A DNA stretch of 35,048 nucleotides from Schoenoplectus triqueter (GCA_964058805.1 CAXKVV010000673.1:1-35048), one strand, 5' to 3'; shown: positions 10,003 through 19,825, counted from the first letter of the stretch. The notes: generated by a model from the letters alone, not told the origin. Numbers and translations are program-made.

Positions 10003-10665
10003 GTTTTTCTTTTAAAAAACCCACTTGTTAGCTATGGGTTTTACCCCAACAAGTGGTGCAACCAGGTTCCAAACCTTGTTGTCATACATGGACTGTATTT
10101 CGGATCTCATGGCCTCCAGCCATTTATCAGAGTCGGGTCTATCCACTGCTTCCGCATAGGTCAGAGGATCTTCAGCATCAAATACTGAGACTTCATGCAG
10201 TCCCATGTACCTTTAAGGTGCACGAACTGTCCTATGTGACCTTCGTAGCACTTGTTCTTCAGGCTGTCGAACTTCATCCACATCAGTATGCGCATTTAGT
10301 TCTATTTCAACTTGCGTTGAAGTAGATGAGCTCGGGACTAGAACTTCTTCCACAACTATTTATAGATTTGGTTCTTCCAAATGCTCATTAGCCGAAGAAT
10401 CAAGTGGTGGGTTTATCTGATCAGTATCAGATATTGTATTGTGTGATGTATCTTGAATTTCTTCAAGTATTACATTACTCCCACTACTTCCTTTTGCGAG
10501 AAACTCTTTCTCCAAAAATATACCATGACGAGCAACAATTATCTTGTTCTCGGACTGATAATAGAAGTATCCTTTCGTTTCCTTAGGATACCCTACGAAA
10601 AAACATTTATCAGCTTTGGGTCCAAGTTTGTCAGAAGTCGAACGTTTGACAAATACCTTGCAACC
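10003..10665 (-). pseudogene. copia integrase C-terminal region and pol linker
   Basis: Minus strand: GCKVFVKRSTSDKLGPKADK, CFFVGYPKETKGYYFY and NKIIVARHGIFLEKEF, the copia integrase C-terminal fold. Next is a Ser/Glu-rich linker ending RRSHRTVRAP, and then the start of RT: DPLTYAEAVDRPDSDKWLEAM and GVKPIANKWVF. A stop follows NKWVF (a run of T/A there suggests a one-base slip), and further stops occur in the linker near 10360 and 10210. Confidence 0.75.
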
Positions 10666-11223
10666 CTAAATTTTAAGATAAGACATATTTGGTACCTTAC
10701 CAAACCATAACTCATATGGAGTCTTTTCTACTGACTTGGATGAAACCTTATTTATTATTAGTGCAGCAGTTTCTAGTGCGTGCCCCCAAAACATTTTTGG
10801 GAGTGTGGTATTACTCATCATGGAACAAATCATGTCTAACAGAGTTTGATTCCTCCTCTCAGAAACACCATTCCATTGCGGCATTCCCGGAGGTGTGAGT
10901 TGTGAGACTATCCCACATTCTTTTAAGTACATTATAAACTCATAACTTAAGTATTCGCCTCCACGGTCTGACTGTAAGGCCTTAATACTTTTATTCAGTT
11001 GATTTTCTACTTCAGTCTTGAATTTCTTGAACTTTTCAAAAGATTCAGACTTATGTCTCATCAAGTAGATATAACCATATCTACTGTAATCATCAATAAA
11101 TGTGATAAAGTAGCGATCACTGTTTCTTGTACAAGTACTCATTGGTCTGCATACATCTGTGTGTATAAGGGCTAATAAGTCACTTGTCCTTTCGCCCTTC
11201 TTGGAGAAAGACAATTTGGTCAT
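10666..11223 (-). pseudogene. copia integrase catalytic core
   Basis: An open stretch of 185 codons with the retroviral-type integrase core. ALIHTDVCRPM carries the first Asp, FITFIDDYSRYGYIYLM follows, then ALQSDRGGEYLS with the second Asp, and WNGVSERRNQTLLDM with the Glu, completing the D,D-E triad. The segment ends ETAALIINKVSSKS, then TPYELWFGKVPN. HTDVCRPM has Arg where Gly is usual. It is open within itself but belongs to a frame-broken gag-pol, so no complete product is expected. Confidence 0.85.
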
Positions 11224-11241
11224 TTTTCACGTAAACAAGAT

Positions 11242-11808
11242 TCACAATATTAAAATTATCAAGAAGTCCAACTTCATGTAACTTTTGATGCGTTTCTCGT
11301 TTATATGACCAAGGCGATAATGCCATATGAAAGTCATACTTTCATGAGATGTTTTGAGTCGTTTATTGATGTTAAATATAGATTTGTCTATTTCCAGTAT
11401 ATAAAGATCATTCATCATAAAAGAAGATCCATAATATAACTCATCTTTATATATAGAACAACCATTGTCCTTTATAACAAAAGAGAAACCATTCATTTCT
11501 AAACATGAGATTAAAATGATATTTCTGGAAATACTTGGAACAAAATATACATTTTCAAGTTCCATTACAAGCCCGCTAGGCAAACACAACTCTATACTTC
11601 CGACTATTACGGCTGCAACTTGTGCACCGTTTCCAACTCGGAGTTGTATTTCCTTATTTTGTAGTTTTCTCCTATTCTTTAGTGTCTCTATATTTGAACA
11701 AATATGAGCACATGATCCAGTATCCAATACCCAATCATGAATAGAGGTAACAACGTTAACTTCAACAATAAAAATACCTGAAGTTGAAGTCTTGGGAACC
11801 TTTCCCAT
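11242..11808 (-). pseudogene. copia protease and pre-integrase domain
   Basis: An open stretch of 188 codons. WVLDTGSCAHIC at about residues 27-38 is the aspartic protease active-site motif of copia elements. WHYRLGHINEKRIKSYMK near the end is the zinc-binding pre-integrase (H...C-type) region. A one-base frameshift near 11815 separates it from the upstream zinc knuckle, and a stop at 11242 separates it from integrase. Confidence 0.85.
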
Positions 11809-11809
11809 C

Positions 11810-12422
11810 CTTACATCTCCAGATATTTAGGGCAGGTCCTCTTCCAATGACCCTTACTTTGACAGTAAAAGCAGTCAGAGGTAGAAGAGGTTTTTGCCTA
11901 GGGAGTGTTCTGATTAGAAACCATTTTCCCTTTGCTCTTGTACTTAAACGCCACTTTGGAAGTCACTTTATGTTTCGTCCTTTTAATCTTATTTCCACCT
12001 TCTTGGATCATGAGGTTAGAAGAATTCTTCTTCATCTCCCCATCAGCGATCCTCAACATCCCTTTGAGCTCCTGCAAGCTCTTGTCTATTCCCAGCATAT
12101 AATAATTCCTGATGAAATTAGAATAGCTAGGAGGGAGAGAGTTCAGGATAACATCCGTAACAAACTCTTTGCTCAACGGACTGTTAAGCTTCTCCAACTG
12201 CTCAACATCGCTCGTACGGAGCATGTGAGTGTCAAGAGAGCTGCCCTCAGTCATCTTATGACTCAGCGGAGATTTAGTCACCTTAAATTTCTTGACCAAG
12301 AAACTTTGTACATCAAGCTCATGTTCTTTGTGCTTGTTGTACATGGTGACTTCATTTGCTGTGTAGTCTACTGCAGGCTGTGCAGGGATTAGTGTATTTA
12401 AGGACGTACTCGAGTTTCTCAT
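11810..12422 (-). pseudogene. copia gag remnant with zinc knuckle, N-terminus missing
   Basis: The frame from 12422 contains LNSPLSKEFVTDVILNSLPP, SYSNFIRNYYMLGIDKSLQE and LKGMLRIADGEMKK, the gag core seen in many plant copia elements. The Trp-containing N-terminal half normally ahead of it is absent, so gag is truncated. After an in-frame TAG near 11898 the same frame continues into CFYCQSKGHWKRTC (11832-11873), a CX2CX4HX4C nucleocapsid zinc knuckle. A frameshift then leads to the protease frame. Confidence 0.82.
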
Positions 12423-12920
12423 GTCTTAGTATGATTATGAGCGCACATAACGTATTAGTAAGAGTTTCTTTAACCATGTGATACAACATTTAAAATGTAA
12501 AGATTTTTAGCTTTGTTCATATAATGTCTTATTTCAAATAAAACTCCCACTACAAATTTGTTCTATTCCCGTTTGTAGTTAGGACCAAGATCCCTATTTT
12601 CATTGATAATCAAGTTATCGTTGAATAACTCGTTTATTAATTATCTTAGGTAAGCAACTCTTTGCTAATCACATCTCTATGTGATTCTTGGTTTCGCTAA
12701 ACATCATATGTTTTAACGAAACTTTGTCCCAAGCCCAAAACTGTTTTGGAAATCATTGGTAAGTAACCTATTTGATTCGTTATGTCGGACATAACCCTCG
12801 AAAACCAAAGGTAAAAGGTGACGCCTACTGAGTAGATCACGTCTGCCAATGAACAATGGTATGCGAGGACAGAGTAGGTAGGGCATATTACTTAATTTTT
12901 CGGGTTTAACATCGTAAGCA

Positions 12921-13385
12921 GTCAGTTTGTTAAACTGACTTTAAACAGACTTACGAACACGTAAAAGATGTCTGCCAGAAAGACCACTGAAAGTTCCTTT
13001 TCCAGTCTTTCTTTGACACAACCTTCCTTCACGGTTTCTTAAAAATGATAAATCTAATTTACACATTTATAATTAGTCAGTTTATTAAGCTAACTTTAAA
13101 CAGACTTATGAACACGTGAAAATACATCTGCCAGAAAGACCATTGAAAGTTCCTTTTCCAGTCTTTCTTTGACATAACATTCTTTCACGGTTCCTTAAAA
13201 TGATAAATCTAATTTACACATTTATAATTAGTCAGTTTATTAAGCTGATTTTAAACAGACTTATGAACACGTGAAAAGACGTCTGCCAGAAAGACCATTG
13301 AAAGTTCCTTTTCCAGTCTTTCTTTGACATAACATTCTTTCACGGTTCCTTAAAATGATAAATCTAATTTACTCATTTATTATCA
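12921..13385. repeat. Tandem repeat, 3 units of about 155 bp, in the copia leader
   Basis: Units begin GTCAGTTTRTTAARCTG at 12921, 13076 and 13231. Each contains TTTAAACAGACTTAYGAACA, CTGCCAGAAAGACC, and CTTTTCCAGTCTTTCTTTGA. Copies 2 and 3 are nearly identical; copy 1 is more diverged. Confidence 0.85.
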
Positions 13386-13600
13386 AAGCGGTAAATCCAA
13401 TTTACCAGCTCATACAAACATTTTGTATATATACATGAATCAGTCACGTATATAACTACTATCTATCCAATAGAAGTAGCTTTGCATCTATGATAAGATA
13501 CATTTCATATCAAAGCAGTAAATCTAATTTACTTGCTCATACAAACATTTTGTATATATATATGTGAATCAGTCACATATATAACTATCAGTTCTCAATT
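13386..13600. repeat. Duplicated segment (period about 125 bp) in the copia leader
   Basis: A segment beginning AAAGCGGTAAATCCAATTTA near 13385 recurs near 13513 as AAAGCAGTAAATCTAATTTA. Both continue with CTCATACAAACATTTTGTAT and a GAATCAGTCAC...TATATAACTA ending. Confidence 0.75.
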
Positions 13601-13698
13601 CTTTATTTTGCAACTTCATCTTTGTTCTTTATTTATACCGTAAAAAGCATATAAACATTTTATATGATTTCAAAACAGTTAATTCCTTCTGGTACGAT

Positions 13699-14140
13699 AA
13701 AGTAATTTGATAACGTGACAAAGTTCCTTTTCGGCCAGTTATCAGGACACGTAAAAGGGGCTCCCAGGAAAGATCGGGGTCACGAGGACCACTTTAAATT
13801 CAATCTTTCCTAGACAGAACCATCTCTTTCGGGTGTGGAGATCAACAGCTCTTACTCAGGTACTTTATTGCTTCATCACATTCATAGATATACTTTTCAT
13901 AACTAAAAGTTTTCGAAAAAGCAAAAGAGTTACATTTACCATGCTTCGAAAGCGTAAAAGTAATTTGGTAACGTGACAAAGTTCCTTTTGGACCAGTTAT
14001 CAGGACACGTAAAAGGGCATGTCAGAAAGAATACCGAAGGTATCCACTTCCCATCTTTCTTTGACATCACCTTATCTTTTATGTGTGGAGATCAACAGCT
14101 CTTACTTAGGTACTTTATTGCTTCATCACATTCTTAGATA
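13699..14140. repeat. Duplicated segment (period about 260 bp) in the copia leader
   Basis: AAAGTAATTTGATAACGTGA near 13699 recurs near 13958 as AAAGTAATTTGGTAACGTGA. Both continue with AAGTTCCTTTT, CCAGTTATCAGGACACGTAA and GTGTGGAGATCAACAGCTCT. The copies differ most in the middle. Confidence 0.8.
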
Positions 14141-14366
14141 TACTTTAACACAATCGAAAGTTTTCGAAAAGAAAGCGTAAAGAAAGCATAAAGAAAGCTT
14201 AAATCTAATTTAACTTTCTTAGTCGACAGAGCCGAACCAAGAAAATCCAATTTTATTTGGTTTGGACTTTAAGCTGCAAATCTAAGAATTAAACCGATAC
14301 GGGGTATATGCATCTTATTTGCATAAGATATAACCTTATAGAAAATCAATCAGCGGGAGAGCCTTT

Positions 14367-14378
14367 GCTCTGATACCA
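14367..14378 (-). other. Primer-binding site for initiator tRNA-Met
   Basis: The minus strand reads TGGTATCAGAGC one base inside the 5' LTR end (CCCAACA). This is the standard complement of plant initiator tRNA-Met used by copia elements. It fixes the element's orientation as minus and its 5' LTR as 14380-16804. Confidence 0.92.
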
Positions 14379-14379
14379 C

Positions 14380-16804
14380 TGTTGGGATTCGGAATGCCCA
14401 AATCCCATTAATGCTCAAGCTGCGGAAAGACCGTAGAACAAAAATTTTACTTCTACTTAAGTTAGGGATTAAAGTATGTCGGATAATAACCGAGAGTTAC
14501 AGACATTTAATCCTTTACAAAAGACGGTAAAATATTATTTTACTTCTAACTTAAGCTTAGGGTTAAAGTGATGTGTCGGATGATTACCGAGAGATACACA
14601 CCTCTTTAAACCTTTATTGATCTACTCCATGATTGATTTCTAAAATATTAATCTACTTAACAATTACATAGATTAATATAAGATGTTATACCTCGCTTCC
14701 AAATTTTAATTGGAATGAAAATCGGCTTGTCTCGGAGCACCAAACGTCTGATGCCTCTATAGGTTATCTACCAGGACTAACCAGAGAGCGACTTATTTCT
14801 TTTGCCAGAAATACTGTAAACCGCGGTTTTTCGCAAAAATACTATTCACCCGAGAAAAAGACGAAATAGTACTATTCACGACTCGCAGTAATTCTGTTTC
14901 ACAAATGTGCAGAAATACCGCAACTTTCGTAAAAACACTATTCACCGATCCCGTGAATTCTGAAACAACCGTATACCGGGAGAGAGAAAGTAGAACTGAT
15001 TTGGTGGAATTTTCTCTCTCACCCCACCCCTCTATTTATAGCCAAATTTGGGATTGCAAAATTACCAAAATACCCTTGAGGATGATGTCATGGATGATGT
15101 CATGGATGATGTCATATATGATGTCATGGATGATGTCATGCATGATGTCATCTAAGGTCCAAATTTACAAGTTTGCCATTGGGCTTTTGGCGAAATTATT
15201 GAAATATTTTTGGGCTTTTCTGATTTTGGGCTTTTAATTATTAATTAAGGCTTTAATTTTTAATGGGCTTTTGGCCCATAATTCAAATCCATAATTAACA
15301 TTTAAAATCCAAATCAAATATATATATAATTGTCATCTACAATTATATTTTTCTCGGTTGTTGTTTCGGCGAATTTATACGACGTGTCCAACACGTTATA
15401 AATTCAATCTGATTTTTGCTTCTTGTCATCTCTATGACAAATATAATTATATCAAAAACGCCATTGGGTTTTTTGGCCAAATTACCGAAATGCCCTTGGT
15501 CTTTTAGCCAAATTACCAAAATACCCTTGAAGGTCGGCATGGGCTTTTCATGGGCCTTTTTGGGCTTTTCGGATTTAGTGCTTTTTTTAATTTTGAGCTT
15601 TTTTGGGCTTTTAATTATTAATTAAGGCTTTAATTATAAATGAGCTTTGGCCCATAATTCAAATCCATAATTAACATTTAAAATCCAAATCAAATATATA
15701 TAATTGTCATCTACAATTATATTTTTTTCGGTTGTTGTTTCGGTGAATTTATACGACGTGTCCAACACGTAATAAATTCAATATGATTTTTGCTTCTTGT
15801 CATCTCTATGACAAATATAATTATATCGTATATAATTAATTATAACCATCTTATTATTAATTATAAATAATTTATAATTAATCAATAAGATTCTCCGATT
15901 AACTCCTATATGGTGTGACCCGACATGATCCGTGTTATGTTGGTAAATAGAGTTAAAACTGTTTTAACATCTATAATCATAGGAGGCATCTGGCAGAATG
16001 CACTATGACCATTCAATTACACAGATGATGATGTACTGTACAATATCATGATCCAGTAAACTATTTACTTGTGTTTAATTCTTTTGTCTCAAAGCTATCA
16101 AATCAGTTTCAAGGTAGGTATGTGTCATCTTTGCAAACTTAATCTTTTCTTGATCCTGAGTAAATTATCAAATATAATTACTCTTGTAATTATACTGCTA
16201 GCAGATAATCTTACTCTATTAAGGGGCCCAGTGATGCTATAACTCGTATAGAAATACGAGGGACAATAGTATTTTTGGTAAATCATCTCTTCCTCCGCAT
16301 AAATTATGTATACCGAAGAGCTACCTTTATAGCCACCTTTTACGGATAACGTTTGGTAGAAATCACACACATATATATCTTATGTAGGAAAGATGAATAC
16401 AACATACTTTAGAATTTAATACTGAACGAAAATATTAATGACACGAACACAATTTCATTTAATATTTCATTCGGGTCCTATCAAATATGATGTTCGTAGA
16501 ACATCTATCTATGTGATTAAAATGACAACTATTTGTATATGTTCTGTAAAACTTGACCATCATTTAATCCACATACTAACCTGATAATGGTTAATTAGTG
16601 TTCCTGCTAATTACCTTGGTTAGTGACTTTTAAGAGTATATTCTATATTATGAAGTTTCACAATTCCAGTCATGAACTCGGAATGATTCATAAATTCAAT
16701 AATACTCAAGGAAACAAAATATCGTTTAAATATCCAATTCATGAACAAAGCTTTATATAACCAATTTATCGTATTATTGACTTCAAGATTATTACAAACT
16801 AACA
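14380..16804 (-). repeat. 5' LTR of the copia element, lengthened by a duplication
   Basis: Very similar to 6687-8802 at both ends but 309 bp longer. A segment of the U3 beginning GGGCTTTTAATTATTAATTA (15228) recurs at 15605, giving a tandem duplication with a period of about 377 bp. It carries the TATA box at 15032-15041 and six copies of the 12-bp minisatellite at 15081-15152. Because another copy of the interior follows at 16805, this LTR can also serve as the 3' LTR of that truncated copy. Confidence 0.85.
15081..15152. repeat. 12-bp minisatellite (ATGATGTCATGG), 6 copies, in U3
   Basis: Same unit and position relative to the TATA box as 7388-7508, with four fewer copies. The order of the variable pairs (GG, GG, AT, GG, GC, CT) fits an internal deletion of the longer array, or the reverse. 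Confidence 0.85.
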
Positions 16805-17152
16805 ATCTCCCACTTAACCTTGGAGTCAATCATATTGAGCTCTACCTTATATAAATCTATTTATTCTATAAATCTCTAAGATTTAAAGAAAAATCTCACA
16901 GCCAATCTCCTATGTGTCTCAAACCCATAAAAGATATGTGCAACTAGTGCTTGGCATGAGGTAGAGATCTTGTAAGTGAATCAGCTGTGTTGCCGACTGT
17001 GTCAATTTTATAAATCTTTACGTTGCCTCTATTTATGATTTTTCATATGAGGTGATAACGCCTGTGTAACCACTTACCACGAGCTCCGAGTCAACACCGT
17101 AGATGAGAAACATATCCTTAATTCTTCTTAAGCACTTAAAGATATTCTTTGC
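16805..17152 (-). mobile_element. Second copy of the copia interior, truncated
   Basis: This matches 8803-9155: polypurine tract, pol tail, and the RNase H segment NIFKCLRRIKDMFLIYGVDS. The match stops abruptly after ATATTCTTTGCA, where the CCCTCGTACCCCG repeats of hAT relic 2 begin. It shows that two copies of the element lay in tandem sharing one LTR. The minus frame 17033-17227 is a chance fusion of this piece with the hAT repeats. Confidence 0.85.
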
Positions 17153-17245
17153 ACCCTCGTACCCCGTACCCGTGTACCCACACCCTCGTACCCGTGTACC
17201 CGCACCCTCGCATCCGTGTACCCACACCCTCGCGCCCGCGTACCC
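17153..17245. repeat. Left subterminal CACCCTCGTACCCGTGTACC repeats
   Basis: About four units of roughly 20 bp with the consensus CACCCTCGTACCCGTGTACC. Related GTACCCG motifs occur at 19898-20085 inside the right end. Likely transposase-binding repeats. Confidence 0.75.
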
Positions 17246-17260
17246 GTTGTACGGTTTATG

Positions 17261-17358
17261 AACCGTTATAACGATTTTTGAACTGTTATAACGGTTTCTG
17301 AAACATTATAACGGTTTGCTGAAACGTTATAATGATTCAGTAAATCGTTGTAACGTTT
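17261..17358. repeat. CGTTATAACG palindrome array, left side of hAT relic 2
   Basis: Five copies of AACCGTTATAACGGTTT-type dyads about 20 bp apart. Three more lie near the right end (19826-19880), and a longer array of the same motif lies in the candidate solo LTR (5069-5303). Confidence 0.8.
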
Positions 17359-17493
17359 CATAAAATTTGAAAACATTTAAAAAATTTTCCTCGGTTCACA
17401 TCAAATCAATACCCGTATCTGTACCCGCCGAACCCACTGTACCTGCTGGATTTTTTTAATAAATTTCAAAATTTATTTCCTCCAATCAAAACT

Positions 17494-17503
17494 CTATAAA
17501 TAC
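17494..17503 (+). promoter_or_regulatory. TATA box of hAT relic 2 transposase
   Basis: CTATAAATAC is followed by a CT-rich leader (CCCTTCTTCCTCTCATTTCT). The same arrangement is present on the minus strand of hAT relic 1 at 3742-3751. Confidence 0.6.
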
Positions 17504-17794
17504 AATACACCCTTCTTCCTCTCATTTCTCAATATTTTCACCTTCTCTCAATCTTTTATTCTCTCAATATAATATTATTCTTAATTTTTAAATTTATTAT
17601 TCCAAAAAATATAGTATAAAAATACGATCACGAAATTACGAAGGTATTGAAATTATGAAGTTCGACATCTCCCGCAAGATTTTTCTGTGAGATTTAAAGG
17701 TTATATTTATTTCATGTTATATTAAATTTTTTTATAGAGTAAATTTAGTTTATAGTAGATTTTTTGAATGTTAAGTAACTAGATTTGTTAGAAT

Positions 17795-18300
17795 AGGTTA
17801 GATTTTAATTTTTAAATTCGGATTTATTTTTAATAGGTTAAAAAATAGGTTATTTTTATTTTATTGAATATATGAAGTAATTATATTTGGTTTGAATATG
17901 TTAGATTTTAATTTTTAATAGGTTAAGAAAATAGGTTATTTTTATTTTTTTGAATATATGAAGTAATTAGATTTATTTTAAATAGGTTAGATTTTAATTT
18001 TTAAATTCGGATTTATTTTTAATAGGTTAAGAAAATAGGTTATTTTTATTTTTTGAATATATGAAGTAATTAGATTTGTTTTAAATAGGTTAGATTTTAA
18101 TTTTTAAATTCGGATTTATTATTAATAGGTTAAGAAAATAGGTTATTTTTATTTTTTGAATATATGAAGTAATTAGATTTGTTTTAAATAGGTTAGATTT
18201 TAATTTTTAAATTCGAATTTATTTTTAATAGGTTAAGAAAATAGGTTATTTTTATTTTTTTTGAATATGTGAAGTAATTAGATTTGTTTTTGAATATATG
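17795..18300. repeat. AT-rich tandem repeat, period about 103 bp
   Basis: Units starting AGGTTAGATTTTAATTTTTA occur at 17795, 17984, 18087 and 18190, with a shorter, degenerate unit near 17908. Each continues with TTTTTAATAGGTTAAGAAAA and ATATATGAAGTAATTAGATT. The array lies where a leader intron of the transposase gene would be. Confidence 0.85.
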
Positions 18301-18495
18301 AAGTAATTTTATTTTTAATACGTAGGTATTGAAAAATGGTAATACGAAGTTCGGCAACGCCCGTAAGTACAATTTTGTGAAATTTGAAGGTTACATTATT
18401 TGACATATAAATATGTTAGATTTAATTTTGTTAGATTTATTTTAAAATTTAAATTGTATGTTAGATTTAATTTGTGCAAATTGTTAGATAATTTA

Positions 18496-18721
18496 TTTTT
18501 AATAGGTTATTTATAATGTTTCAATGGTTTCCCTAGTAAGAACTGTTGCAATACTATGAAAACATAATGTCTAAGGAAAGTTCTGTCTAGGAAAATCAAA
18601 ACTCGTAGCGTATCCTTTGTGATCCCTGATTTTTCTGGGAACTTACCTAGTTGTGATTTCGTGTGTAATAGTAACTGGCCCAAAAGGCAACCATTAAATT
18701 TCATAGATAACCTATTAAAAA
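18496..18721. repeat. Possible MITE-like inverted-repeat insertion
   Basis: Both ends, read inward, begin TTTTTAATAGGTTATYTAT and continue to AATGGTT, giving imperfect inverted ends of about 33 bp around a less AT-rich core. Part of the match (AATAGGTTAT) resembles the neighbouring 103-bp repeats, so this may be only a local rearrangement. No protein is recognised; the minus frame 18507-18704 is not a known family. Confidence 0.3.
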
Positions 18722-18791
18722 TTAATATATTAGATTATATTTTTTAAATTATTTTGATTTTTTTTAAATATGTTAGATTTTAAAAATATCA

Positions 18792-19405
18792 AGTTATAAC
18801 AAACAAGTGCCAGAAGACGTCGCGAGATTTTCTGAAGACATTTTTGGCCCAAACATACCATCTAACTATGAACAAAAGCCACTACCCAATTATCCACGAA
18901 ATTATCAATGAAGAGACTAAATGTTAGATTTAAATTATCAACAACCCCCAAATGAGTGCACCTTATTATACTTCAACCGATCCGAACGTATTTATTCCAC
19001 AAGGTGCACTTCAATCAACAGCACCTTATGCATATTGAGGCACTTCTTCTGTATCATCGAGTCAATTCACTGCCCATATTTCATCTATTCATTTGGAAGA
19101 TAAATACAAGGGGCTATCCAACATTGGCGATGATGGCCCGCGACGTATTTGTCGTACTTATGTTAACTGTCCCTTTTGAAAGTTGTTTTAGTTCGGCGAA
19201 CAGGATTCTCTCCGATAAACGTAGTAAGTTGGGTGCACATATTTTTGAGAGACTTGTGTGGTTGAAAGATTGGATTGATGCTGAGGAGCGCAATCAATAT
19301 CAAGATCAACCACAATCATCCGAAGTCGAGACTGAAGAAAGCGGTACCGAGCCGCGGCCGGGTTATAATTCAGATTCAGATGGTGAGGAAGAGAGCGAGC
19401 AATGA
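18792..19405 (+). pseudogene. hAT transposase pseudogene with dimerisation domain
   Basis: An N-terminal piece near 18793-18910 (VPEDVARFSEDIFGPNIPSN) is followed, after a stop and frame change, by a Tyr/Pro-rich piece (MSAPYYTSTDPNVFIPQGAL) ending in a stop near 19047. The sequence then jumps to the hAT C-terminal dimerisation domain: WKINTRGYPTLAMMARDV, VPFESCFSSANRILSDK and FERLVWLKDWIDAEERNQYQ, with an acidic tail (SDSDGEEESEQ) to the stop at 19405. The BED finger and the whole catalytic domain are missing. The dimerisation domain closely resembles that of relic 1, so the two belong to related families. Confidence 0.85.
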
Positions 19406-19546
19406 TACATGAATGCGAACTATTAGATAGGTAGAATGCAGTGTCGGTATTAATCTCTAACTTCCTTTAATTTTTATGGCTATTTTTTAAATTATAAATT
19501 TCTAAACATTTCAATTAGTTTTTAAATTCTTCATTTTAAAAAAAAC

Positions 19547-19640
19547 TACTAACAAAAAAAAAGTTAGAACTCCGCATATCTTATTTTACATAGCCGGTCC
19601 CAAGTCCGGAATAAAAGGAGGAGGGTAACTTTTATTTTTT
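19547..19640 (+). other. Conserved structured 3' block of hAT relic 2
   Basis: It lies 142 bp downstream of the transposase stop and matches the minus-strand block 1475-1391 of relic 1. Order: ACTAAC-A(9)-GTTAG, AAAGTTAGAACTCCGC, ACATAGCCGGTCCCAAGTCC, GGAATAAAAGGAGGAGGGTA, ACTTTTATT. AAAGTTA and TAACTTT can pair, as can CTCC and GGAG. The CTATGTA/TACATAG hairpin of relic 1 is eroded here. AATAAA at 19610-19615 could be the transposase poly(A) signal. Confidence 0.75.
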
Positions 19641-19825
19641 AATCTATTTTTTTTAAATAATTCAAAATTATTTTTAAAGTAATTGATTTGATAAATTTTT
19701 ATTTATATTTTACTTTTTAAATTAATTGATTTAAGATATTTTTTATTTATATTTTAAACGTTCATTTTAAATTATTTAATTTTTAAATGTTCATTTTTAA
19801 TTTTTTATCTATTTTTTGATTCAGA

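Larger units (their letters stand above)
12423..14366 (-). other. Long untranslated leader of the copia element
   Basis: Nearly 2 kb between the primer-binding site and the remnant gag, without coding sequence. It consists largely of tandem and local duplications (12921-13385, 13386-13600, 13699-14140) containing ACACGTAAAAG and CACGTGAAAA motifs. The lost 5' half of gag may have been replaced or deleted here. Confidence 0.65.
6687..16804 (-). mobile_element. Ty1/copia LTR retrotransposon with two LTRs, coding region decayed
   Basis: Two long LTRs (6687-8802 and 14380-16804) flank an interior whose frames read, on the minus strand, gag, zinc knuckle, protease, integrase, reverse transcriptase, RNase H. 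Integrase before reverse transcriptase is the copia order. A primer-binding site matching initiator tRNA-Met sits against the right LTR and a polypurine tract against the left one. The first ~500 bp of the LTRs differ at only a handful of positions (about 1% by eye), so the element is fairly young, yet gag and pol have several stops and frameshifts. No target-site duplication is visible: 16805 continues into another copy of the interior, giving LTR-interior-LTR-interior. Confidence 0.9.

Noticed and set aside
14360..14380. tRNA-Met-like sequence as a tRNA gene
   Set aside because: Only the 12-base primer-binding site is present; no cloverleaf surrounds it.
17153..17358. Short regular repeats considered as a CRISPR-like array
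   Set aside because: Repeats are contiguous or palindromic without unique equal-length spacers, and the window is plant nuclear DNA.
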